Positions 57,801 through 64,000 of a DNA stretch of 64,000 bases are shown piece after piece (within the stretch, counting starts at the first letter, position 1; every line of letters starts with the position of its first letter). The notes under the pieces are model-generated. The model saw nothing but the letters and a program-made list of their open reading frames with translations. It had not been told where the DNA came from and did not search any database. Both the position numbers and the translations under genes were made by a program. Where the stretch lies: the NCBI RefSeq assembly GCF_018278905.1, contig NZ_CP046600.1, forward strand, positions 930,001 through 994,000, written 5' to 3'. The DNA comes from Mycobacterium spongiae (GTDB lineage Bacteria; Actinomycetota; Actinomycetes; Mycobacteriales; Mycobacteriaceae).

Positions 57801-60800
57801 GCACTCAAGGTATGGGTGGCCAGGGTGGGGTCGGTGGGATCGGTGGGACTGGCGGGCAAGGCGGCACCGGCGCTGATGGTGCGGGCTCGGGTGGCGCCGG
57901 TGATGCTGGTGGTATCGGTGGGGTCGGCGGGCAGGGCGGCGAGGCCGGTATCGGCGGCACTGGCTCGGCGATGGGGGCTGCCGGGACCGCCGGTGACGGC
58001 GGTGCGGGAGGTCTCGGTGGTGATGGTGGCAGCGGTGCGGACAACACCGATATCGCCGCGGCCGGCGCGCAAGGCGGCACCGGTGGGGCTGGTGGGGCCG
58101 GCGGTCAAGGCGGTACCGGTGGTTTGGCTGGTGCGACCAACGGTGGTACCGCGGGCACTCAAGGTGTGGGTGGCCAGGGTGGGGTCGGTGGGATCGGTGG
58201 GACTGGCGGGCAAGGCGGCACCGGCGCTGATGGTGCGGGCTCGGGTGGCGCCGGTGATGCTGGTGGTATCGGTGGGGTCGGCGGGCAGGGCGGCGAGGCC
58301 GGTATCGGCGGCACTGGCTCGGCGATGGGGGCTGCCGGGACCGCCGGTGACGGCGGTGCGGGAGGTCTCGGTGGTGATGGTGGCAGCGGTGCGGACAACA
58401 CCGATATCGCCGCGGCCGGCGCGCAAGGCGGCACCGGTGGGGCTGGTGGGGCCGGCGGTCAAGGCGGTACCGGTGGTTTGGCTGGTGCGACCAACGGTGG
58501 TACCGCGGGCACTCAAGGTGTGGGTGGCCAGGGTGGGGTCGGTGGGATCGGTGGGACTGGCGGGCAAGGCGGCACCGGCGCTGATGGTGCGGGCTCGGGT
58601 GGCGCCGGTGATGCTGGTGGTATCGGTGGGGTCGGCGGGCAGGGCGGCGAGGCCGGTATCGGCGGCACTGGCTCGGCGATGGGGGCTGCCGGGACCGCCG
58701 GTGACGGCGGTGCGGGAGGTCTCGGTGGTGATGGTGGCAGCGGTGCGGACAACACCGATATCGCCGCGGCCGGCGCGCAAGGCGGCACCGGTGGGGCTGG
58801 TGGGGCCGGCGGTCAAGGCGGTACCGGTGGTTTGGCTGGTGCGACCAACGGTGGTACCGCGGGCACTCAAGGTGTGGGTGGCCAGGGTGGGGTCGGTGGG
58901 ATCGGTGGGACTGGCGGGCAAGGCGGCACCGGCGCTGATGGTGCGGGCTCGGGTGGCGCCGGTGATGCTGGTGGTATCGGTGGGGTCGGCGGGCAGGGCG
59001 GCGAGGCCGGTATCGGCGGCACTGGCTCGGCGATGGGGGCTGCCGGGACCGCCGGTGACGGCGGTGCGGGAGGTCTCGGTGGTGATGGTGGCAGCGGTGC
59101 GGACAACACCGATATCGCCGCGGCCGGCGCGCAAGGCGGCACCGGTGGGGCTGGTGGGGCCGGCGGTCAAGGCGGTACCGGTGGTTTGGCTGGTGCGACC
59201 AACGGTGGTACCGCGGGCACTCAAGGTGTGGGTGGCCAGGGTGGGGTCGGTGGGATCGGTGGGACTGGCGGGCAAGGCGGCACCGGCGCTGATGGTGCGG
59301 GCTCGGGTGGCGCCGGTGATGCTGGTGGTATCGGTGGGGTCGGCGGGCAGGGCGGCGAGGCCGGTATCGGCGGCACTGGCTCGGCGATGGGGGCTGCCGG
59401 GACCGCCGGTGACGGCGGTGCGGGAGGTCTCGGTGGTGATGGTGGCAGCGGTGCGGACAACACCGATATCGCCGCGGCCGGCGCGCAAGGCGGCACCGGT
59501 GGGGCTGGTGGGGCCGGCGGTCAAGGCGGTACCGGTGGTTTGGCTGGTGCGACCAACGGTGGTACCGCGGGCACTCAAGGTGTGGGTGGCCAGGGTGGGG
59601 TCGGTGGGATCGGTGGGACTGGCGGGCAAGGCGGCACCGGCGCTGATGGTGCGGGCTCGGGTGGCGCCGGTGATGCTGGTGGTATCGGTGGGGTCGGCGG
59701 GCAGGGCGGCGAGGCCGGTATCGGCGGCACTGGCTCGGCGATGGGGGCTGCCGGGACCGCCGGTGACGGCGGTGCGGGAGGTCTCGGTGGTGATGGTGGC
59801 AGCGGTGCGGACAACACCGATATCGCCGCGGCCGGCGCGCAAGGCGGCACCGGTGGGGCTGGTGGGGCCGGCGGTCAAGGCGGTACCGGTGGTTTGGCTG
59901 GTGCGACCAACGGTGGTACCGCGGGCACTCAAGGTGTGGGTGGCCAGGGTGGGGTCGGTGGGATCGGTGGGACTGGCGGGCAAGGCGGCACCGGCGCTGA
60001 TGGTGCGGGCTCGGGTGGCGCCGGTGATGCTGGTGGTATCGGTGGGGTCGGCGGGCAGGGCGGCGAGGCCGGTATCGGCGGCACTGGCTCGGCGATGGGG
60101 GCTGCCGGGACCGCCGGTGACGGCGGTGCGGGAGGTCTCGGCGGTGATGGTGGCAGCGGTGCGGACAACACCGATATCGCCGCGGCCGGCGCGCAAGGCG
60201 GCACCGGTGGGGCTGGTGGGGCCGGCGGTCAAGGCGGTACCGGTGGTTTGGCTGGTGCGACCAACGGTGGTACCGCGGGCACTCAAGGTGTGGGTGGCCA
60301 GGGTGGGGTCGGTGGGATCGGTGGGACTGGCGGGCAAGGCGGCACCGGCGCTGATGGTGCGGGCTCGGGTGGCGCCGGTGATGCTGGTGGTATCGGTGGG
60401 GTCGGCGGGCAGGGCGGCGAGGCCGGTATCGGCGGCACTGGCTCGGCGATGGGGGCTGCCGGGACCGCCGGTGACGGCGGTGCGGGAGGTCTCGGTGGTG
60501 ATGGTGGCAGCGGTGCGGACAACACCGATATCGCCGCGGCCGGCGCGCAAGGCGGCACCGGTGGGGCTGGTGGGGCCGGCGGTCAAGGCGGTACCGGTGG
60601 TTTGGCTGGTGCGACCAACGGTGGTACCGCGGGCACTCAAGGTATGGGTGGCCAGGGTGGGGTCGGTGGGATCGGTGGGACTGGCGGGCAAGGCGGCACC
60701 GGCGCTGATGGTGCGGGCTCGGGTGGCGCCGGTGATGCTGGTGGTATCGGTGGGGTCGGCGGGCAGGGCGGCGAGGCCGGTATCGGCGGCACTGGCTCGG

Positions 60801-63685
60801 CGATGGGGGCTGCCGGGACCGCCGGTGACGGCGGTGCGGGAGGTCTCGGCGGTGATGGTGGCAGCGGTGCGGACAACACCGATATCGCCGCGGCCGGCGC
60901 GCAAGGCGGCACCGGTGGGGCTGGTGGGGCCGGCGGTCAAGGCGGTACCGGTGGTTTGGCTGGTGCGACCAACGGTGGTACCGCGGGCACCCAAGGTGTG
61001 GGCGGCCAGGGTGGGGCCGGCGGGATCGGCGGAACCGGCGGCGACGGCGGAAACGGCAGCACCGCCCAAAATGGCGGAATCGGCGGAACCGGCGGCGACG
61101 GCGGTGCGGGAGGCACCGCCGGTACCGGCAGCGTTAGCGGTGCCGGCGGCGATGGCGGCGCCGGCGGTGCTGGCGGCGGCGGCGGCCAAGGCGGACTCGG
61201 GGGCGTCAATCAAGACGGTGGCGACGGCGGCGCCGGAGGGACCGGCGGTGGGGGTGGCGCCGCCGGCGCCGGCAGCGTTAACGGCACCGGCGGCGACGGC
61301 GGAACCGGCGGCACCGGCGGCCAGGGTGCCGACGGCGGAGCCGCAACCGAAACGAGCACATCTGGAACAGACGGTGGAGCTGGCGGCGACGGCGGCGCCG
61401 GGGGCGCTGGCGGCGACGGCATCGGAGGAACCGGTGGGGGAACCGGCGGCCAAGGCGGCACGGCCGGCGACGGCGGTGACGGCAGACCACCAGACCCCGA
61501 CTCGCCTGCTGGCGCCCTGTCCGGCACTGGCGGCAGCGGCGGTACCGGCGGCGCCGGCGGCATCGGTGGTGCTGGTGCCGGTACCGGCGGTAACGGCGGT
61601 GCCGGCGGTATTGGAGGTGTCGGCGGTAACGGTCCTAGTGGCCTCCTCCTCGGTGGCGGCCCTGGCGGCCAAGGCGGAGCTGGCGGCGACGGCGGAGCCG
61701 GCGGCACCGGCGGCACCGACGGCGGCACCGGCGGCACCGGCGGCATCGCCGGTGACGGCGGCGCCGGCGGCATAGGCGGAACGTTAGGCGGAGACGGCGG
61801 GATAGGTGGCGCGGCCGGCACCGGCGGCGACGGAGGGACCGGCGGAAGCGGCGGCGGTGACGGTGGCGACGGCGGAACGGGGGGAACCGGCGGCGCCGGC
61901 GGCCGAGGCGACGATCGAATGGGCGTCGCCGAACCCAGCGACCCCGGCGGTGCCGGAGGCGCCGGCGGTGCGGCCGGCGCTGGAGGCAAGGGCGGCGACG
62001 CCGGCGCCGGCGGCAACGGCGACGGTGGCAAGGGCGGCGACGGCGGCATCGGTGGAACCGGCGGTGACGGCGGCGACGCCGAGCAAGGTGAGACTGGCGT
62101 TGGCAGTGGTACCGGTGGCGCCGGCGGCGAAGGCGGCACTGGCGGCACCGGCGGCACCGGCGGCACTGGCACTGGTACCGGTACCGGCGGTGTGGGCGGC
62201 GATGCCGGCACCGGCGGCCAAGGCGGCACCGGCGGCACCGGCAGCTTCAGCACCACACCCGACGTAGCCGGCGGAGTGGGCGGCGCCGGCGGGGCCGGCG
62301 GGGTCGGCGGCGCGGCCGGTGCGGGCGGGTCCGGATCGACCGCGGGCGCCGACGGCAGCTCTGGTGACGGCGGCCAAGGCGGCAAGGGCGGAACCGGCGG
62401 CGCCGGCGCAGCCGGTGCGGCGGGTGCCGCCGGCGGCGGCACCGGCGGCCAGGGCGCCAGCGGCGGCGCCGGCGGGACTGGCGGCGCTGGCGGTTTGGCG
62501 GGCGCCGGTACCGGTGGCATCCAAGGCGACGGCGGCGACGGCGGAACCGGCGGTATCGGCGGCACCGGCGGCGACAGTGACTCCGGCACCGGTGGCATCG
62601 GTGGCAGCGGTGGTCGCGGCGGTGACGGCGGTGAGGGCGGTGACGGCGGCGGCGGCGGCAGCGGGGGTCGCGGCGGCACCGGCGGCGACAGTGACTCTGG
62701 CACCGGTGGCAGCGGTGGTCGCGGCGGTGACGGCGGTGACGGCGTCGACAGCATCGGCGACGGCGGCAGCGGCGGCGGCGGTGGAGGAGGCGGCGGCGGT
62801 GGCCTCGGTGGCAGCGGCCGCGGCGACGGCGGTAGCGGCGGGACCGGCGGTGGCGGCGGCCACAGCACCATGGGCAACGGCGGCAACGGCGGCGGCGGTG
62901 GTGCTGGGGGCTTGGGCGGAGGAAGCGGCGGAAACGGGGGTCACGGCGGCGGCGGCGGCAACAGCACCATGGGCAACGGCGGCAACGGCGGCGCCGGTGG
63001 GGGCGGCGCTTCCGCCTCCGGCTCCGGAGACGGCGGAGACGGCGGTGACGGCGGCGGCGGCGGCAACAGCGACATGGGCAACGGCGGCAACGGCGGCGCC
63101 GGTGGAGGCGGCGGCGCCATTGGCTTAGGCAGCACCGGTGGGGCCGGCGGCACCGGCGGCAACAGCAACGCCGGCATCGGCGGCAACGGCGGCGGCGGCG
63201 GCGGCAGCGGCGGCAGGTTGGGCCAGGGCGGCCCCGGCGGCGCGGGCGGCGACAGCACCACCGGTATCGGTGGCAACGGCGGCGGCGGCGGGGGCGCCGG
63301 CCGCCTCAGCGTCGACGTCGGCGCGGGCGGTGCGGGAGGTAGCGGCGGTGCCGGGGACGGCGGTACCGGTGGTGACGGCGGCATCGGCGACGGTAACAAC
63401 GGCGGCAGCGGCGGTGCCAGCGGCGGCGGCAATGCTGGCGGCGATGGCGGTCGCGACGGCGGGGGTGGCGGCGGCGGCAACGCCGCGGGGGGCGATGGCG
63501 CCTTCGGCGGGGGTGGTGGCGGCGGCAACGCCGCGGGGGGCAATGGCGCCTCCGGCGGGGGTGGTGGCGGCGGCAACGCCGCGGGGGGCAATGGCGCCAC
63601 CGGCGGGGGTGGCGGCGGCGGCAACGCCGTGGGCGAGAATGCCGTCGCGGGCGGGGGTGGCGGTTCGGGCGGTGGTGCGGCCTGA
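51881..63685 (+). CDS. Giant PE_PGRS protein with 21 tandem 118-residue repeats
   Basis: A 3,934-aa PE_PGRS protein, far longer than typical family members (several hundred to under 2,000 residues). Residues 1 to about 95 are a PE domain ([39 protein letters not shown]), followed by linker [11 protein letters not shown] and an ordinary GGX region to about 53577. From 53578 to 61011 a 354-bp unit is repeated 21 times, each unit including [15 protein letters not shown] and [14 protein letters not shown] islands in a Gly-rich background. The part after 61011 is GGX-rich and ends in short poly-Gly repeats; there is no recognisable C-terminal enzyme domain. GTG at 51881 has GAGGGG 6-7 nt upstream; the frame opens a little earlier at 51830. 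Export by ESX-5 to the surface is expected. Confidence 0.9.
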   Translation: MSFFSITPDLLNASIGDLARIGSTLEAANSAAAAATTEVLAAGADEVSGRIAALFGMYGQEYQAISAQVAAYHEQFVQTLQGGAASYAVAEATNVEQTLLNLINGPTLGLLGRPLIGNGANATTAGGAGGDGGLLWGSGGSGAAGAAGQAGGAGGSAGLLGNGGNGGAGGIGASGGAGGSGGWLYGSGGNGGSGGIGGGSGGAGGHAWLFGNGGIGGAGGTGGTGGRGGLVFGDGGTGGAGGGRGGDGGWVFGDGGAGGAGGGGGVGGGAGGNGALLFGDGGAGGFGGTDGGAGGAGGNSGLIIGDGGHGGVGGIGGGTGGNGGQAAQLFGFGGTGGAGGIGDPGSAGGDGGAGGNPGWLFGTGGAGGAGGAGGTATSIGTAGGDGGAGGAGARGGLFMRGGDGGAGGAGGAGKAGSDGIGDGGSGGDGGAGGSGGDGGAGGRAALLFGPGGAGGAGGIGGTGGAGGLGADSLTGIGGDGGAGGTGGDAGQAGTAGARHLFSQAGSAGAIGFGGAGGEGGHGGTGAAGTDATVAGATGGTGFAGGAGGAGGDGGGTGAFQGAGGDGGAGGIGGTGGQGGTGADGAGSGGAGDAGGIGGVGGQGGEAGIGGTGSAMGAAGTAGDGGAGGLGGDGGSGADNTDIAAAGAQGGTGGAGGAGGQGGTGGLAGATNGGTAGTQGVGGQGGVGGIGGTGGQGGTGADGAGSGGAGDAGGIGGVGGQGGEAGIGGTGSAMGAAGTAGDGGAGGLGGDGGSGADNTDIAAAGAQGGTGGAGGAGGQGGTGGLAGATNGGTAGTQGVGGQGGVGGIGGTGGQGGTGADGAGSGGAGDAGGIGGVGGQGGEAGIGGTGSAMGAAGTAGDGGAGGLGGDGGSGADNTDIAAAGAQGGTGGAGGAGGQGGTGGLAGATNGGTAGTQGVGGQGGVGGIGGTGGQGGTGADGAGSGGAGDAGGIGGVGGQGGEAGIGGTGSAMGAAGTAGDGGAGGLGGDGGSGADNTDIAAAGAQGGTGGAGGAGGQGGTGGLAGATNGGTAGTQGVGGQGGVGGIGGTGGQGGTGADGVGSGGAGDAGGIGGVGGQGGEAGIGGTGSAMGAAGTAGDGGAGGLGGDGGSGADNTDIAAAGAQGGTGGAGGAGGQGGTGGLAGATNGGTAGTQGVGGQGGVGGIGGTGGQGGTGADGAGSGGAGDAGGIGGVGGQGGEAGIGGTGSAMGAAGTAGDGGAGGLGGDGGSGADNTDIAAAGAQGGTGGAGGAGGQGGTGGLAGATNGGTAGTQGVGGQGGVGGIGGTGGQGGTGADGAGSGGAGDAGGIGGVGGQGGEAGIGGTGSAMGAAGTAGDGGAGGLGGDGGSGADNTDIAAAGAQGGTGGAGGAGGQGGTGGLAGATNGGTAGTQGMGGQGGVGGIGGTGGQGGTGADGAGSGGAGDAGGIGGVGGQGGEAGIGGTGSAMGAAGTAGDGGAGGLGGDGGSGADNTDIAAAGAQGGTGGAGGAGGQGGTGGLAGATNGGTAGTQGVGGQGGVGGIGGTGGQGGTGADGAGSGGAGDAGGIGGVGGQGGEAGIGGTGSAMGAAGTAGDGGAGGLGGDGGSGADNTDIAAAGAQGGTGGAGGAGGQGGTGGLAGATNGGTAGTQGVGGQGGVGGIGGTGGQGGTGADGAGSGGAGDAGGIGGVGGQGGEAGIGGTGSAMGAAGTAGDGGAGGLGGDGGSGADNTDIAAAGAQGGTGGAGGAGGQGGTGGLAGATNGGTAGTQGVGGQGGVGGIGGTGGQGGTGADGAGSGGAGDAGGIGGVGGQGGEAGIGGTGSAMGAAGTAGDGGAGGLGGDGGSGADNTDIAAAGAQGGTGGAGGAGGQGGTGGLAGATNGGTAGTQGVGGQGGVGGIGGTGGQGGTGADGAGSGGAGDAGGIGGVGGQGGEAGIGGTGSAMGAAGTAGDGGAGGLGGDGGSGADNTDIAAAGAQGGTGGAGGAGGQGGTGGLAGATNGGTAGTQGMGGQGGVGGIGGTGGQGGTGADGAGSGGAGDAGGIGGVGGQGGEAGIGGTGSAMGAAGTAGDGGAGGLGGDGGSGADNTDIAAAGAQGGTGGAGGAGGQGGTGGLAGATNGGTAGTQGVGGQGGVGGIGGTGGQGGTGADGAGSGGAGDAGGIGGVGGQGGEAGIGGTGSAMGAAGTAGDGGAGGLGGDGGSGADNTDIAAAGAQGGTGGAGGAGGQGGTGGLAGATNGGTAGTQGVGGQGGVGGIGGTGGQGGTGADGAGSGGAGDAGGIGGVGGQGGEAGIGGTGSAMGAAGTAGDGGAGGLGGDGGSGADNTDIAAAGAQGGTGGAGGAGGQGGTGGLAGATNGGTAGTQGVGGQGGVGGIGGTGGQGGTGADGAGSGGAGDAGGIGGVGGQGGEAGIGGTGSAMGAAGTAGDGGAGGLGGDGGSGADNTDIAAAGAQGGTGGAGGAGGQGGTGGLAGATNGGTAGTQGVGGQGGVGGIGGTGGQGGTGADGAGSGGAGDAGGIGGVGGQGGEAGIGGTGSAMGAAGTAGDGGAGGLGGDGGSGADNTDIAAAGAQGGTGGAGGAGGQGGTGGLAGATNGGTAGTQGVGGQGGVGGIGGTGGQGGTGADGAGSGGAGDAGGIGGVGGQGGEAGIGGTGSAMGAAGTAGDGGAGGLGGDGGSGADNTDIAAAGAQGGTGGAGGAGGQGGTGGLAGATNGGTAGTQGVGGQGGVGGIGGTGGQGGTGADGAGSGGAGDAGGIGGVGGQGGEAGIGGTGSAMGAAGTAGDGGAGGLGGDGGSGADNTDIAAAGAQGGTGGAGGAGGQGGTGGLAGATNGGTAGTQGVGGQGGVGGIGGTGGQGGTGADGAGSGGAGDAGGIGGVGGQGGEAGIGGTGSAMGAAGTAGDGGAGGLGGDGGSGADNTDIAAAGAQGGTGGAGGAGGQGGTGGLAGATNGGTAGTQGMGGQGGVGGIGGTGGQGGTGADGAGSGGAGDAGGIGGVGGQGGEAGIGGTGSAMGAAGTAGDGGAGGLGGDGGSGADNTDIAAAGAQGGTGGAGGAGGQGGTGGLAGATNGGTAGTQGVGGQGGAGGIGGTGGDGGNGSTAQNGGIGGTGGDGGAGGTAGTGSVSGAGGDGGAGGAGGGGGQGGLGGVNQDGGDGGAGGTGGGGGAAGAGSVNGTGGDGGTGGTGGQGADGGAATETSTSGTDGGAGGDGGAGGAGGDGIGGTGGGTGGQGGTAGDGGDGRPPDPDSPAGALSGTGGSGGTGGAGGIGGAGAGTGGNGGAGGIGGVGGNGPSGLLLGGGPGGQGGAGGDGGAGGTGGTDGGTGGTGGIAGDGGAGGIGGTLGGDGGIGGAAGTGGDGGTGGSGGGDGGDGGTGGTGGAGGRGDDRMGVAEPSDPGGAGGAGGAAGAGGKGGDAGAGGNGDGGKGGDGGIGGTGGDGGDAEQGETGVGSGTGGAGGEGGTGGTGGTGGTGTGTGTGGVGGDAGTGGQGGTGGTGSFSTTPDVAGGVGGAGGAGGVGGAAGAGGSGSTAGADGSSGDGGQGGKGGTGGAGAAGAAGAAGGGTGGQGASGGAGGTGGAGGLAGAGTGGIQGDGGDGGTGGIGGTGGDSDSGTGGIGGSGGRGGDGGEGGDGGGGGSGGRGGTGGDSDSGTGGSGGRGGDGGDGVDSIGDGGSGGGGGGGGGGGLGGSGRGDGGSGGTGGGGGHSTMGNGGNGGGGGAGGLGGGSGGNGGHGGGGGNSTMGNGGNGGAGGGGASASGSGDGGDGGDGGGGGNSDMGNGGNGGAGGGGGAIGLGSTGGAGGTGGNSNAGIGGNGGGGGGSGGRLGQGGPGGAGGDSTTGIGGNGGGGGGAGRLSVDVGAGGAGGSGGAGDGGTGGDGGIGDGNNGGSGGASGGGNAGGDGGRDGGGGGGGNAAGGDGAFGGGGGGGNAAGGNGASGGGGGGGNAAGGNGATGGGGGGGNAVGENAVAGGGGGSGGGAA
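53578..61011 (+). repeat. 21-copy tandem array of a 354-bp unit
   Basis: The landmark GATATC in each unit recurs every 354 bp from 53801 to 60881, giving 21 copies (7,434 bp). Copies appear almost identical. The differences I found are a T at 55050 (Ala to Val, copy 5); A in place of G at 56042, 57812 and 60644 (Val to Met, copies 7, 12 and 20); and a silent C in place of T at 56956, 60142 and 60850 (copies 10, 19 and 21). The unit is 118 codons, so copy-number changes keep the frame. Confidence 0.93.
63471..63640 (+). repeat. 48-bp tandem repeats at the 3' end of the giant PE_PGRS gene
   Basis: A 48-bp unit encoding a Gly-rich 16-residue block with the pattern GNAAGGxGAxGGGGGG is repeated about three and a half times, with landmarks CGCCGCGGGG at 63481, 63529 and 63577. 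It forms the very C-terminal end of the protein. Confidence 0.7.
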
Positions 63686-63749
63686 GAGAGCATGGACAGT
63701 CTGCGCGTCAACCGCGCCCAGATCAGGGCTTGGGTCGGGCGGCCCCGCA

Positions 63750-63779
63750 CTGCCGATCAATCTGCGCGGCTGTCGGCAG
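63750..63779. terminator. Weak hairpin between the giant PE_PGRS gene and the second 13E12 gene
   Basis: Arms CTGCCGA (63750-63756) and TCGGCAG (63773-63779) with a 16-nt loop lie between two convergent genes. It may act as a terminator; the stem is short. Confidence 0.3.
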
Positions 63780-63807
63780 CAACTCCTGACTTCGTTGCCG
63801 GGAGTGC

Positions 63808-64000
63808 TCACGGGTCGTCTTCGTCGTTGGTGTTGTCGCCGAGCAGGTCTTGAGGGTGGAAGTATCTGTTTGTCCGGGGTTGGCCGTGGTCGAGGTGGGG
63901 TGGTGGGATCCATTCGGTGGTGCCGTCTCGGCGTTTGCGGGTCGTCCAGTTGCCGGTGGTGATGAGTTTGTGGTGGGGGCCGCAGCCGAAGGTGAGGTCG
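63808..64000 (-). CDS. 13E12-family protein, second copy (3' end only)
   Basis: The last 64 codons of a second 13E12/HNH gene; the rest lies beyond the window. The stop at 63808 aligns with that of the first copy at 49401. Over the 193 bases available only one difference is seen (position 63820, changing a Gly to Glu near the C-terminus). Same orientation as the first copy, so the two are direct repeats about 14.4 kb apart. Confidence 0.88.
   Translation of the reverse strand, partial: DLTFGCGPHHKLITTGNWTTRKRRDGTTEWIPPPHLDHGQPRTNRYFHPQDLLGDNTNDEDDP

Noticed and set aside
53578..61011. Regular repeats that could suggest a CRISPR array
   Set aside because: Units are directly adjacent with no variable spacers, are 354 bp long, and lie inside one coding frame.
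53069..61672. Very long open frame (about 2,867 codons) on the minus strand opposite the giant PE_PGRS gene, and a second plus-strand frame of about 2,994 codons at 52791-61775
   Set aside because: The unit length (354 bp) is a multiple of three, so any frame free of stops in one unit stays open through all 21. There is no start region or domain of its own; these are shadows of the PE_PGRS frame.

Overview
The window is from a high-GC Mycobacterium, most likely a slow grower related to but distinct from the M. tuberculosis complex. The evidence is PE_PGRS genes, a complete mce operon, a 13E12-family HNH protein, many GTG starts, and a gene order that, from memory, follows M. tuberculosis Rv0558 to Rv0594 with gaps and insertions. 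Species cannot be fixed without a database search.

Region 1 (1-11.4 kb) holds menaquinone and polyprenyl functions (menH, menJ, grcC1), the membrane protease htpX, a tandem pair of SulP-type anion transporters inserted between htpX and gpsA, a Baeyer-Villiger-type monooxygenase and a YajQ-family protein. A tRNA-Tyr(GTA) follows. Region 2 (11.5-27.5 kb) is an accessory-rich block: an Acg-like nitroreductase, a Cu(I) P-type ATPase with an N-terminal cupredoxin-like domain and a palindromic CsoR-type operator, an O-methyltransferase, an amidase, CYP135B1, a luciferase-like oxidoreductase with a FAD monooxygenase, an ArsR/SRPBCC/DinB-like fusion next to a VOC protein, a decayed Mut7-C gene, and a lipoprotein hydrolase with a DUF385-type partner.

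Region 3 (27.7-44.3 kb) is cell-envelope related: LpqN, a GH92 alpha-mannosidase, a large pseudokinase-flippase-like membrane protein, then the complete mce2 locus (mce2R, yrbE2AB, mce2A-F). mce2B is one intact frame here. Stop/start overlaps of four bases tie mce2A through mce2E together. After it sits a two-gene operon (TPR/SEC-C protein and pRiA4b ORF-3-like protein) joined by a GTGA overlap.

Region 4 (46.5-64 kb) is a PE_PGRS island. It has a two-module PE_PGRS gene, a 13E12 gene, a likely IS110 fragment, a decayed PE_PGRS copy, and a giant PE_PGRS gene of about 3,934 codons. The giant gene contains 21 nearly identical tandem copies of a 354-bp (118-codon) unit. It is followed by the 3' end of a second, almost identical 13E12 gene in the same orientation as the first, so the giant gene lies between long direct repeats. 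The giant array and its flanking repeats are the most unusual structure in the window.
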